A DNA stretch of 64,000 nt from Chitinivorax sp. PXF-14 (GTDB lineage Bacteria; Pseudomonadota; Gammaproteobacteria; Burkholderiales; SCOH01), in NCBI RefSeq assembly GCF_040812015.1, contig NZ_JBFNXJ010000008.1, positions 62,001-126,000 of the forward strand, given 5' to 3'. Shown here piece after piece: positions 34,365 through 42,982 of the stretch. Made by a program: the position numbers and the translations under genes. A model generated the notes under the pieces. That model had not been told where the DNA came from and did no database searches. It saw nothing but the letters and a program-made list of their open reading frames with translations. Numbering within the stretch: the stretch's first letter is position 1; the number at the start of each line of letters is the position of its first letter.

Positions 34365-34391
34365 ATATCGTGCAGCTTCAGAAAAACTTTA
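34365..34391 (-). promoter_or_regulatory. Sigma-28 (FliA) promoter, proximal
   Basis: Minus strand: TAAAGTTT (34391-34384), exactly 11 bases, CACGATAT (34372-34365). The -35 matches the FliA consensus TAAAGTTT and the -10 shares CGATA with GCCGATAA. The leader to the fliC ATG would be about 80 bases. Confidence 0.75.
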
Positions 34392-34445
34392 GCATTTGCT
34401 AACACACTTTCCTGCGGATGCCGCCCGCTGCCGGGCATGCTCCTG

Positions 34446-34472
34446 ATATCGAATCGCTTGCGGAGAACTTTA
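34446..34472 (-). promoter_or_regulatory. Sigma-28 (FliA) promoter, distal
   Basis: Minus strand: TAAAGTTC (34472-34465), exactly 11 bases, TTCGATAT (34453-34446). It has the same spacing and core as the proximal one, 81 bases further upstream of fliC. Confidence 0.62.
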
Positions 34473-34506
34473 GGGTGATCTGCAAATAAATTTCACCCTG
34501 CCGTTC

Positions 34507-37500
34507 TCAGGGAAGCCAGGCCTTGAGCCAATCGGCGCAATGGTCCTCCAGCAGCCAGCTGTGCTCCACCGCCTGTTTCAACACCATACCGCGTTGGGCC
34601 AGTGCGTTGCGGTCAGCCAGGTGTTCCCGGATCGCACCGACCCAATCGCGGAAGCGGTTCTTGACGCGCGTCACGGGAAGATCGCACTGATACGGAACGA
34701 TGTCGGTACAAATCACCGGGTAGCCCAGCACACCGTATTCCAGCAACTTGAGGTTGGATTTCGACTCGTTGAACGCGTTCAGCTCGAGCGGCGCCAGAGC
34801 CAGGTCCAGGCCGAGGCTTGCCAGCTTGGCGGGATACTGGTCGACCGGCACCCCCGGCAGGAACTCGCAAACATATGGCCGCAGGAACTCCGGGCACATG
34901 CCGAGGAACACCCAATCCACCTCGTCAGCCAGCTCCTTGACGACATCGACGATCAGCTCCAGGTCGCCGGAGTGGCTGACGCTCCCTGCCCAACCGACTC
35001 GTGGCTTCTTGCCTTGAGCACGCGGCACCTTGAGGCTGCGCCAGCGATCGCCGTCGATGCGGTTCGGCACCACGCGGATATCGTCGTTGTAGCCACGCAT
35101 GGCATGCGCCAACGGCTCGGTCGATACGATGAAGCGGTCGCACAGGCCGATTGCCTCGCGCAGCCACCTGACCGTGTCGGCCGGAATCTCGCCTCTGTGC
35201 AGGCTCTTGACCGGGACATTGGTAATCAGGTCGTCGAGTTCGTAGACCATGAACGGTTTCAGTATCTTGCGCGTATCGCGCATCCGCTTGACCTGGTTCT
35301 CGTAGATCTGGCGCTGGAACACGATGGAATCAGGCGCCAGTCGCAGGCGATCGGAAGGATGCAGGAGGTCGAAGCCGACGAGTGTTTCCGCCAGGTTAAG
35401 GCGCTTCATCATGTCTGCCGGCTGCAGCATGCGATAGAAACCGCAGCCGGTCGTGTCGGCAGGGTGCACCAGCACCCGCGGCAGCGGTTTCCAGCCCAGC
35501 GGCTGGCGTTGCAACACGGGGCGATGCTCTTGCACGAACGGCTGGCCGACAGACGCCAAATTCGGGTTGTATGCCGGGTCCCGCGCGAATTTCGGCAGCC
35601 AGCGCTCAAGTAGCGGCTCGATTCCCGCCGCGTTGTCGTCAAGGCCGACCCTGTCCGCCGGCAGCTGCCGACCGGTTTCGGCCCAGTCCAGGCTGCCCGC
35701 GATGCCTTCGCACATCATGCTGACGTATGGCGTCCACAGCAGCGACAGCCCGGCCTCTCCCAGGCGCAAGCCAAGATCGACTTCAGCCGCGACGCCATAG
35801 CCTGGCGCAAAGCCGCCCAGCTGTTCGAACTGCTCGCGGCGAATCAACAACATGCCGCCAGACAAGGCCGAGAACGACTGGGCAACATGTGCGCGGCCCA
35901 AGGGGCCTGCATCATCATGCGACAGCCCGGCAAAGGCCGGGGCATAGCCACCGTCGATGCCAAGAATCAAACCGCCGCCATGAATCTTGCCCTGCCCGTT
36001 CAGCAAGCGCGGGGCAACGGCGGCCACACCGGGGCGCTGCAGCTCGCCCAGCAGCTTGTCGAGCCATTCGCCGTCGAGCGGCAGGCAATCGAAGTGCATG
36101 AAGCCCAGCACTTGGCCGCGTGCTTCCCTGGCGAGCAGGTTATGCAGCTCCGGCAACGATGCCCGCGCCTCATAGCGGAACACGCGGATGCGCGGGTCCC
36201 CCATTGCATCGAGCCCTTGCAGGAAGGCCAGTGCCGCCGAATCGTTGCTGCCGTTGTCGAGCAGCAGGATTTCAAATTCGGGATAGCCGGTGTGCGCCAG
36301 CAGGCCCTCGATGCAGCGCTGCAAGCGCGGCAGGTCGTCCCGCACCGCGATCAGCAGCGACACCATGCCGGGACGCTGGCCTTGCCAATGCCAACGGAAG
36401 CTGGCGGCGTTCCAGCCGGCCTCCAGCGTGGCCGGCAGGCCAGTACGCGCCAGCGCCCTATTGCCGGCGCGGTGGGCGGCGGCAAGCTGATCGGCAAGCG
36501 GCTGCCACCCTTCGGGGTGACGGTGGTAAAGCACCGCAGGCAGATGCCCAACCGCCGTCTTGCCCCACTGCTGCCAGCATTGCAGCGCCAGCTCGACGTG
36601 CTCCGCCCCGGCCAGCTCGGCAGTAACGAGCGCCAGCAGGCTGCTGCGGCGGACGGCGCACAGGCCGCCCAGGTAAGGCGAAGACAACAGGTACTGCGGA
36701 TCGAAATCGGGCTTGAACACCGGCTGGCCGGATTCGCCATCGGCCACGATCATGTCTTCGTCGGTATAGATGAACTGCCATTCCGGGTGACGGCGGATGT
36801 TTTCGACCAGCTGCAGCAGCGCCTGCGGCTCGAGTTGATCACCCGCGGTCAGCCACGCCAGCCAGTCGGCATCGCTCTGCTGCGCCACTACCCGCAAGCC
36901 GCCCGACAGCGCGCCATTCACCTGTAGCCAGTGGAAACGGTCCCCCAGCGGCACGCCTTGCGGTGCCGGCAGCGGCGACAGCACCCACAGCGAAATCTCC
37001 TGGTACAGCTGTGCCCCGAGGCTCTTGACGGTGGCGGTCAGCCTGTCGTCGGCCCCCTGCGGCAGATAGATGGCGACGGCCACCTTGGCGCGATCCGTCC
37101 ACTCCGCCAGCAACTTGTCGTACTGTCTGGCCTCGGCCTCCTGCAGGCGGCAGCGCTGCAGGTACTCGATATAAGGGTTGTTCGCGTGATACGGCCGGAT
37201 ATCGTCATTGAGCGCCCCCACCCCGGCATTGATATAGAACTGCAGCGAGCACAGCTCCATCAACTCGTCCTTGCCTACGTCGGCAAGCGTCATGCGCCCG
37301 AGTTCGACATTGAGCTTGTCGTGCTGCTTGTTGGCCTGGAAAAAGGCCGCCAGCCGCTGGTCGATGCCATAACGCAGGGAATTGACGTGGTAGCCGGTCT
37401 CGTGCAGGAAGCGGCGGAATTCCTTGAGCGTGAAGAAGCGGATATGGGTGATGTCGAGCAAGCCGGCCGCATCGTAGCGCCAGAAGCCGGCGGCGAGGTC

Positions 37501-39213
37501 CTCCATCAGCTTGAGGTTGCGCACATTGGGAATGCTGATGATGACCTGCGCGGTGATCGACAGGTAAGGCTGCAACGCCACCATGACCGCCCACGGGTTG
37601 TACATGTGCTCCAGCACATCGGCCAGGATCACGCCATCGAGCGTGCCCTTGGCGATGCCTTCGCGCTCCAGATCAAATTCCTCGAACTTGCCGACCAGTA
37701 CCCGGTCCAGGCGCTCGGCGGCCACTTTGGCGGCAGCACGGTTGGTCTCCACTCCCCACACCTGGCATTTCGGGTATTTCCGCTTCAGCAACTCGCCCGT
37801 CCCGCCGGCGGCGCAGCCGATGTCGAGCACGATCTTCGGGTTGTTGCTGAACATTTCCACCAGGTCGGCACGGGCGCCGCCGTGGTAGGCCGTCGCATCG
37901 ATTTCCTCGACGTCGAGGTACTGTTGCCACACATATTGCTGGGCGGATTGGACCGCAACATGGCGGGCCTTTTGCTCGATCAGCACAGCCAGGCGTTCCG
38001 CGGCCCGGCCATCGTTGCCCTGGTTGAAGTAGTCGCGGCGGCTGCGCGCCTGCTCCAGCAACGCCTGCCTGTATGCCGGATCGCCGATGAGCTTGCCCAG
38101 CGCGGCCCCCAGCTCGCCGGGCTCGACCGACAGTACGCCGTCGTCCGCACCGAAACCACCGCCGGCGATCGCGCCGAAATCACTGACCAGATTGACGGCC
38201 GGGACATCCGCCAGGATGGCCTCGATCGACAGATTGGAATCCAGCGAAATCATCACGTCGGCAGCAGCCACCCAGTTACGGGCGTCATCCATCGCGTAGT
38301 GGACCTGTTCGGACACCCCGTGACGGTGTGCAATACCGGCCAGCCGTTGCCGGCGCACATCCGGCGTGTCGCCGACGACACGGTCCTTGATGATGAGCAG
38401 GGTGTCCGACACCCCGCCCCGCAGCAGCTCGGCCAAGGCGCGGCAGGCCATGTCGGCCTGCTCGCCGAAATCGCGCTGATCCAGGGCACTCAGGTAGGCA
38501 TTCCAGCTCGTCCCGAACACCAGCCAGCGCGCCTTGGGATCAATGCCGTGTTGGGCCGCCAGTTGCTGGCGTACGCTGTCGCGTTGCCGGAGCAGCTCCG
38601 GATACGCGTCCCAGGCCGGGTTGCCGATCGGGTGCAGGCGTTGTGGCGCCACGCCCAGGTCGATGAAGAACTCCGCGCTGCGGCGGCTGAATACCGCGAT
38701 GTCGTCAGAATGGTTGTCCTCGCCGATATAGTCTCGGCCCAGGCCGGTGCCATGCGCGACCTGCAGGATGGGGATCTCATGACGACGCGACCACAGCGCG
38801 AGCAGCTTGCTGTCGCGCAGGACATCCTCGTTGACCAGCGTGATCTCGATGTCGTATTCGAGCATCGCCTGCTCAAGCAGGCTCAACCATTGGTAAACCA
38901 CGGGCAGATCGCGCCCGGCTTCGCTGCTCAGCACCGCCAGGGCACCAGCGGGCAGTCCAGCCACTTCGCACAGCGACGCGCCGACCGGCCCCTCCAGTTG
39001 CGCCAACAGCGGGGCGGCAAAACCCGCATCGCTGGCAAGCCCCTGCATGGGCAGCAAACGAGCCTCCGAGCCGGCGGCGACGATGGCGTCAACGACCGTC
39101 TTGCTGGCCAGATAATCCGGGATCAGGATGACACGAGGCTTGCCGGCCAGATAGCGGGTCAGCGCAGGCAGATTCTTTTCCCACAGCGCATAGATCAGTG
39201 CGGTCTTTTTCAT
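34507..39213 (-). CDS. Giant multi-domain glycosyltransferase/methyltransferase, probable flagellin glycosyltransferase
   Basis: A 1568-residue cytoplasmic protein with at least four catalytic-type domains. Residues about 1-410 form a GT-B-like module (LQVAHGTGLGRDYIG, IGNPAWDAYPE, late DVMISLDSNLSIEAILADVP). Residues about 440-620 are a class I SAM methyltransferase with VLDIGCAAGGTGELLKRKYP and the acidic VILADVLEHMYNPWAV. Residues about 700-930 and 950-1215 are two GT2-like domains (FIYTDEDMIVAD; VSLLIAVRDDLPRLQRCIEG with LLLDNGSNDSAAL). Residues about 1245-1568 are GT4-like (VWRAGS-type GWAGSVSHSGDLELI, then ESKSNLKLLEYGVLGYPVI). It overlaps the upstream methyltransferase gene by 4 bases and ends 228 bases before fliC, which points to building a complex glycan on flagellin. 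Similar giant fused transferases occur in flagellar and O-antigen loci. Confidence 0.85.
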   Translation of the reverse strand: MKKTALIYALWEKNLPALTRYLAGKPRVILIPDYLASKTVVDAIVAAGSEARLLPMQGLASDAGFAAPLLAQLEGPVGASLCEVAGLPAGALAVLSSEAGRDLPVVYQWLSLLEQAMLEYDIEITLVNEDVLRDSKLLALWSRRHEIPILQVAHGTGLGRDYIGEDNHSDDIAVFSRRSAEFFIDLGVAPQRLHPIGNPAWDAYPELLRQRDSVRQQLAAQHGIDPKARWLVFGTSWNAYLSALDQRDFGEQADMACRALAELLRGGVSDTLLIIKDRVVGDTPDVRRQRLAGIAHRHGVSEQVHYAMDDARNWVAAADVMISLDSNLSIEAILADVPAVNLVSDFGAIAGGGFGADDGVLSVEPGELGAALGKLIGDPAYRQALLEQARSRRDYFNQGNDGRAAERLAVLIEQKARHVAVQSAQQYVWQQYLDVEEIDATAYHGGARADLVEMFSNNPKIVLDIGCAAGGTGELLKRKYPKCQVWGVETNRAAAKVAAERLDRVLVGKFEEFDLEREGIAKGTLDGVILADVLEHMYNPWAVMVALQPYLSITAQVIISIPNVRNLKLMEDLAAGFWRYDAAGLLDITHIRFFTLKEFRRFLHETGYHVNSLRYGIDQRLAAFFQANKQHDKLNVELGRMTLADVGKDELMELCSLQFYINAGVGALNDDIRPYHANNPYIEYLQRCRLQEAEARQYDKLLAEWTDRAKVAVAIYLPQGADDRLTATVKSLGAQLYQEISLWVLSPLPAPQGVPLGDRFHWLQVNGALSGGLRVVAQQSDADWLAWLTAGDQLEPQALLQLVENIRRHPEWQFIYTDEDMIVADGESGQPVFKPDFDPQYLLSSPYLGGLCAVRRSSLLALVTAELAGAEHVELALQCWQQWGKTAVGHLPAVLYHRHPEGWQPLADQLAAAHRAGNRALARTGLPATLEAGWNAASFRWHWQGQRPGMVSLLIAVRDDLPRLQRCIEGLLAHTGYPEFEILLLDNGSNDSAALAFLQGLDAMGDPRIRVFRYEARASLPELHNLLAREARGQVLGFMHFDCLPLDGEWLDKLLGELQRPGVAAVAPRLLNGQGKIHGGGLILGIDGGYAPAFAGLSHDDAGPLGRAHVAQSFSALSGGMLLIRREQFEQLGGFAPGYGVAAEVDLGLRLGEAGLSLLWTPYVSMMCEGIAGSLDWAETGRQLPADRVGLDDNAAGIEPLLERWLPKFARDPAYNPNLASVGQPFVQEHRPVLQRQPLGWKPLPRVLVHPADTTGCGFYRMLQPADMMKRLNLAETLVGFDLLHPSDRLRLAPDSIVFQRQIYENQVKRMRDTRKILKPFMVYELDDLITNVPVKSLHRGEIPADTVRWLREAIGLCDRFIVSTEPLAHAMRGYNDDIRVVPNRIDGDRWRSLKVPRAQGKKPRVGWAGSVSHSGDLELIVDVVKELADEVDWVFLGMCPEFLRPYVCEFLPGVPVDQYPAKLASLGLDLALAPLELNAFNESKSNLKLLEYGVLGYPVICTDIVPYQCDLPVTRVKNRFRDWVGAIREHLADRNALAQRGMVLKQAVEHSWLLEDHCADWLKAWLP

Positions 39214-40463
39214 TCGGCTTTTCCGTTAAACGCGCCAAGGGTACGGGCCAGGAGCTGGCGTTGCAGTTCGTATTCAAGTCCGGAAGCGAGGTCCAGGCCA
39301 AAGGCCTGGGCCAGCGGCGCCATGGCCGGCTGGCGGTGCCAATCGCGCACAAAGTGCTGCACCCGCCGATCGACACCTTCGGCCGCTGCCCAGCGCGCCA
39401 GCGACGGGCCGTTGCGCGGCGCCAGGTCTTGCCAATCCACCGCATCCGGCCTGCCGAAGCAGGTCGACAGCAGGAAATAAGCGACGGTGCGATTACGCAG
39501 GCGATCAAGATGCTGGTCGAACGCCTCGCGCCACGCAGCCGGGGGCAACGCCAGCCGGTCGCCCAACTCTTCGAGACGGACCGGTTGTCCCAGCAGGCGG
39601 CCGACCAGGGCGCGCTCACCGGCCAGCCAGGCGGCGTTGGCAGCGGGGTCGGCACGGTTCTCCAGCGCCACCATATAGCGGCCGGTGACGATGCTGGTCA
39701 GCCTGCCGAACCATTCCCGGTCGAGGAACAAGGCCATCTCCAGCAGTGCATCGTCCTGCGCCAGCCAGGAAAGCTGGCGCAGCCACCAGTGTGTTTCCTG
39801 CAAGGGCTTGTGAAAAGCGCTGTGGCGATATTCACCGCTGAACAAGGCACCATAGGGTGCCGTAGCAACCACCGTCAAGCCGACCTCATCGGCGGCGCTG
39901 ACCAGGCGCTCCAGGCTCAGATGCATATTGAACCGATCTGCGCCAAGCGCGATCAGGTCATCGACCGACACGGCTCCGCCGCGTGAGAAGCTCAGGTGAT
40001 CAAGCGCATAGATGTCGAACACCAGCCGGCCACCGGGGCGGATGACACGCTTCCACTCCCTGAGCACCTCCTCGACGTGGGGAAAGTGCGTCATTACATT
40101 GAGCGATACCAGGCTGTCGAAACGGGCATCGGGAAAAGGCAGGGCCTTCACGTCACCGGGTACCAGCGTGACGGGCAGCGCGCCAGCCTGGCGGCGGCAC
40201 TCGTCGAGCATGGCCTGCGAGCTGTCGGTGCCGGTGAGCTTGAATCCCTTGCGCGCCAGCGGCAACGACGCACGGCCGGTGCCGATACCGACGTCGAGCA
40301 GCTCGGTGCCAGTCAGAAAGCGTTCGCACAATTCCGTCTCGATCCGGTTCTTCAGGCGGTTGCTGCCGGTGTTCTCTTCCATGCGCTTGGCGTACCAGGC
40401 CACCATGTCGCGGTTTTTCCACGCATCGGTCTTCCAGTCGATCAGCTGTTTGTTTTCCATCAT
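39210..40463 (-). CDS. SAM-dependent methyltransferase (type-11-like) with C-terminal extension
   Basis: A 417-residue protein. Residues about 45-190 hold a class I methyltransferase fold: LLDVGIGTGRASLPLARKGF, the acidic loop GTDSSQAML, and SLVSLNVMTHFPHVEEVL followed by RVIRPGGRLVFDIY. The C-terminal 200 residues (from about EYRHSAFHKP on) have no domain I recognise. ATG 40463 (or 40460) follows AAGGA; the open frame upstream overlaps the PIG-L gene and is not coding. Overlaps the giant transferase start by 4 bases. Probably methylates a sugar of the flagellar glycan. Confidence 0.82.
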   Translation of the reverse strand: MMENKQLIDWKTDAWKNRDMVAWYAKRMEENTGSNRLKNRIETELCERFLTGTELLDVGIGTGRASLPLARKGFKLTGTDSSQAMLDECRRQAGALPVTLVPGDVKALPFPDARFDSLVSLNVMTHFPHVEEVLREWKRVIRPGGRLVFDIYALDHLSFSRGGAVSVDDLIALGADRFNMHLSLERLVSAADEVGLTVVATAPYGALFSGEYRHSAFHKPLQETHWWLRQLSWLAQDDALLEMALFLDREWFGRLTSIVTGRYMVALENRADPAANAAWLAGERALVGRLLGQPVRLEELGDRLALPPAAWREAFDQHLDRLRNRTVAYFLLSTCFGRPDAVDWQDLAPRNGPSLARWAAAEGVDRRVQHFVRDWHRQPAMAPLAQAFGLDLASGLEYELQRQLLARTLGAFNGKAE

Positions 40464-40479
40464 GCTTTCCTTGATTCTT

Positions 40480-41163
40480 TCAGACACCGGGCCGCAGGTG
40501 GCGGCCGAGGACGAATGCTTCGGCCGCCTCGCAGCCGATGGTGGACCCGCGCCAGCGGGCCAGATGCTCGACGCCGCGCAAGGACCGGGGATGGGGCCAG
40601 TCGCGTAACTCTGCCTGGTAGGCGGCCAGCGCGGCCAGCTTGGTGTCCAGCGTGGCGGCAATATCGACGAACCAGTTGGGCTGGAAGGCCGGCGCCGAGC
40701 CGGGAGGCTGCCATTCGGTCGACGATGCAACCTCGAAGAACAGCAGGCTCTCTACCGGGTGGCCGGGCTGCGGCCGGCATGCCGCCACCACGGCCTCGTG
40801 GATGCGCCGATGGTCGATATTCACGTCACCGATCCAGTGGCTGTAAACCGTGCGCGGGCGATGCTCGGTGACCAGTTGCTCGATGGTCTGGGTAACGGCC
40901 AGCCGGGCGACGGTATCCATGCTGTTGTCGGGGTAGTCGAACAGACTCAGGCTGCTCACCCCGAGCAAGCCGTTGGCGCGCTCGGCCGCCGCGTGCAGCC
41001 CGGAGACCTGCTCTGCGGTCGGCTCGCCGCGGCTATATAGCCCCTGCGCCAGAATCGCGACATGAACCTGATCGCCGGCGGCGACATGGCGCGCGATCGT
41101 GCCGCCGCAGCCGAGCACTTCGTCGTCGGGATGGGCGGCCAGGACCAGGATGGAATCAGGCAT
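40480..41163 (-). CDS. PIG-L family deacetylase
   Basis: A 227-residue zinc-dependent de-N-acetylase of the LmbE/PIG-L family. The metal and catalytic motif LVLAAHPDDEVLGCGG is at the N-terminus, and later WIGDVNIDHRRIHEAVV provides the third metal ligand region. Such enzymes deacetylate GlcNAc-type sugars. In this operon it may remove an acetyl group from a nonulosonic acid or another sugar so that a different group can be added. Start overlaps the upstream methyltransferase gene by 8 bases. Confidence 0.88.
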   Translation of the reverse strand: MPDSILVLAAHPDDEVLGCGGTIARHVAAGDQVHVAILAQGLYSRGEPTAEQVSGLHAAAERANGLLGVSSLSLFDYPDNSMDTVARLAVTQTIEQLVTEHRPRTVYSHWIGDVNIDHRRIHEAVVAACRPQPGHPVESLLFFEVASSTEWQPPGSAPAFQPNWFVDIAATLDTKLAALAAYQAELRDWPHPRSLRGVEHLARWRGSTIGCEAAEAFVLGRHLRPGV

Positions 41164-41827
41164 GGGGCCTCCTCGCTACCACGTGCCAGAACGCAAGCCG
41201 TCCGCCGTCTGTGGGCACGATCCGCTCGAGCCGTTTGTGTTCGAGAAACAGTAGTTCAAATTGGCTGAACAGCTGGCGCATATGCGGCTCGTCGGAGAAA
41301 TGCACGCGCCCCAGGCCGGCGAAGGGGCCAGCGACAAAGTCGCGCCGGGTATAGGCATCCTCAGCCGGAAGGCCGGCAGCGAAGTCGCCATGCTCGGTCG
41401 AGAACCAGTCCACGCCGATGAACAATCCGCCGGGCTTCAGGCTCGTATGGGCCATCGCCAGTGTGTCGGCAATGGCGCGGGTGGTGTTGTGCGTCACGGC
41501 GGCGCGGTCGACGATGAGATCGAAGTCCCGCCCGAACGGCTGGCCCAGCGTAAAGTCTGCAACGGCGATGTTGTCACGCAGGCCAGGAAACTGCTCGTGC
41601 AGCCGCGCAACCACGGTGGGGCTGCCGTCAACCGCGTGGTATTGCGCCCCGAGCGACATGAAGAACGGAATATTGGCCCCTGCCCCGCAGCCGAGCTCCA
41701 GCACCCGGCTGGCCGGCCCAAGCTGCTTGCAGTGCCGCCGAACCAGGCTGACAAGGTCGGACCAGGGCCAGACCGACAGATGGGTCAGCTCTGCGAAACG
41801 CGATTCCCATTCGGGGGAGAAACTCAT
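41156..41827 (-). CDS. SAM-dependent methyltransferase
   Basis: A 223-residue class I methyltransferase with VLELGCGAGANIPFFMSLGA near residue 42, followed by the acidic HAVDGSPTVV, DLIVDRAAVTHN and LKPGGLFIGVDW. ATG 41827 overlaps the WbqC stop (ATGA); the frame is open further upstream inside that gene. Second methyltransferase of the operon. Substrate not predictable, likely a sugar hydroxyl or amino group on the glycan. Confidence 0.83.
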   Translation of the reverse strand: MSFSPEWESRFAELTHLSVWPWSDLVSLVRRHCKQLGPASRVLELGCGAGANIPFFMSLGAQYHAVDGSPTVVARLHEQFPGLRDNIAVADFTLGQPFGRDFDLIVDRAAVTHNTTRAIADTLAMAHTSLKPGGLFIGVDWFSTEHGDFAAGLPAEDAYTRRDFVAGPFAGLGRVHFSDEPHMRQLFSQFELLFLEHKRLERIVPTDGGRLAFWHVVARRPHA

Positions 41828-42516
41828 GCTTTCCTGCCTGCCACAGGGCTTGCTGCACAATTCATCCACCAGTCCAGTATCCCCATATAGGGCAGGAAAT
41901 CGCCCCACAATTGCGGGTAGACCGGATGCGGATAGTGTTGGTATTCAATGGCGATGCCGGCATCCTGGAAGTCTGCCTCGACGAGGTAATCCCTGCCCAG
42001 CGCGCCGGATAGATAGTGGCTGGCCTGGAACTGCCGGCACAGATCGAGTACCAGATCCGACTTGCGGCTATCGATCGCCAGTTCGCTCGATCTCACCAGG
42101 CGGGTGGAAATCGAGAACTCATCCAGCCAGAACTGCAACTGGCGCCAGCACAGTTCGGCCAGGTTCGATTCAGGCATGGCCAGCAGTGCCTGCCACTTGG
42201 GAAAGCACTCGGCAAAACGCGGTGCTTTCCGATAATTCATCTCCACAGCCTTCAGGTGCTTCTCCCGCCAGGGCTGGCTATCGTCCACCAGCGTCTCGCG
42301 CAGGGTACTGGAGGTGTGTCCCTTCAGTTTCACCGGGATCGTCAGCCACTGCGCGCCTTGCGCAGTCTTGATGCGATTGCGGTTGATGAAGCTGTTTTTC
42401 TCGAACTGCACGGTATCGAGAAACACGAACACATCGGCGCGGGCGATCTTGTCGAAGTAACCCAGCCAGGGCAGGTAGGCAGGTTGATGCGCGGACAAGG
42501 TCATGCCCTCAGTCAT
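41824..42516 (-). CDS. WbqC family protein
   Basis: A 230-residue protein beginning LSAHQPAYLPWLGYFDKIA, the WbqC signature, with VFVFLDTVQFEKNSFINRNR and the C-terminal YQHYPHPVYPQLWGDFLPYM. WbqC-family proteins occur in O-antigen and flagellar glycan loci; the fold is thought to support transfer of small acyl groups to amino sugars, but the activity is not well established. Overlaps both neighbours by 4-8 bases, so it is a coupled member of the tailoring set. Confidence 0.88.
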   Translation of the reverse strand: MTEGMTLSAHQPAYLPWLGYFDKIARADVFVFLDTVQFEKNSFINRNRIKTAQGAQWLTIPVKLKGHTSSTLRETLVDDSQPWREKHLKAVEMNYRKAPRFAECFPKWQALLAMPESNLAELCWRQLQFWLDEFSISTRLVRSSELAIDSRKSDLVLDLCRQFQASHYLSGALGRDYLVEADFQDAGIAIEYQHYPHPVYPQLWGDFLPYMGILDWWMNCAASPVAGRKA

Positions 42517-42982
42517 CGACCGGCTTTCCCGCGGCCTTCAGCCTGTCCCGATAGTAGCCGGCCCGAATCTGCATCGGGTTGCCATGCACCAGCGAATACG
42601 GCGGAATCTCCCCTGCATCGACGACCGTGCCGGCCGCCACCACCGTATGGTGGCCAATGCGCGCACCGCCCTTGATCAGGCAATGCGAGCCGATGAATAC
42701 ATGGTCGCCGATCTCGATGTCGCGGCGCTCGATCTCATCGCTCAGGCCGATACAACGCCGGTGCGAATCGGCGCCGTTGATCGCCACGAAGGAGGCAATG
42801 TCGCAGTCGCGGCCGATCACCACCTTCACGCCCTTTGCGTTGACCTCCGACATCGCGCCGATGAAGGTCCCCTCGCCGATCTCCGGCTCACCGTTGATCC
42901 AGACCAGCGGATGGAAGCGGTTGCCCTTGAAGGTGGTCAGCCGGCTGAACCAGGCCTGCAATTCTTCGTCGCTTGGCATCAT
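42509..42982 (-). CDS. Left-handed beta-helix (hexapeptide) acyltransferase
   Basis: A 157-residue transferase built of hexapeptide repeats from about residue 35: IGEGTFIGAMSEVNAKG, IGRDCDIASFVAIN, IEIGDHVFIGSHCLIKGG, IGHHTVVAAGTVV, ending GNPMQIRAGYYRDR, the usual tail of sugar O/N-acetyltransferases. It directly precedes the NeuB-family synthase (4-base overlap). As no GNAT-type PseH is visible in the pse set, it is the best candidate to acetylate the 4-amino group, or to modify the finished sugar. Confidence 0.85.
   Translation of the reverse strand: MMPSDEELQAWFSRLTTFKGNRFHPLVWINGEPEIGEGTFIGAMSEVNAKGVKVVIGRDCDIASFVAINGADSHRRCIGLSDEIERRDIEIGDHVFIGSHCLIKGGARIGHHTVVAAGTVVDAGEIPPYSLVHGNPMQIRAGYYRDRLKAAGKPVDD

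Noticed and set aside
34472-34499. Inverted repeat AGGGTGA/TCACCCT as terminator of the giant transferase gene
   Set aside because: Seven-bp stem with a 14-base loop and no U-run; it overlaps the distal sigma-28 -35 box instead.
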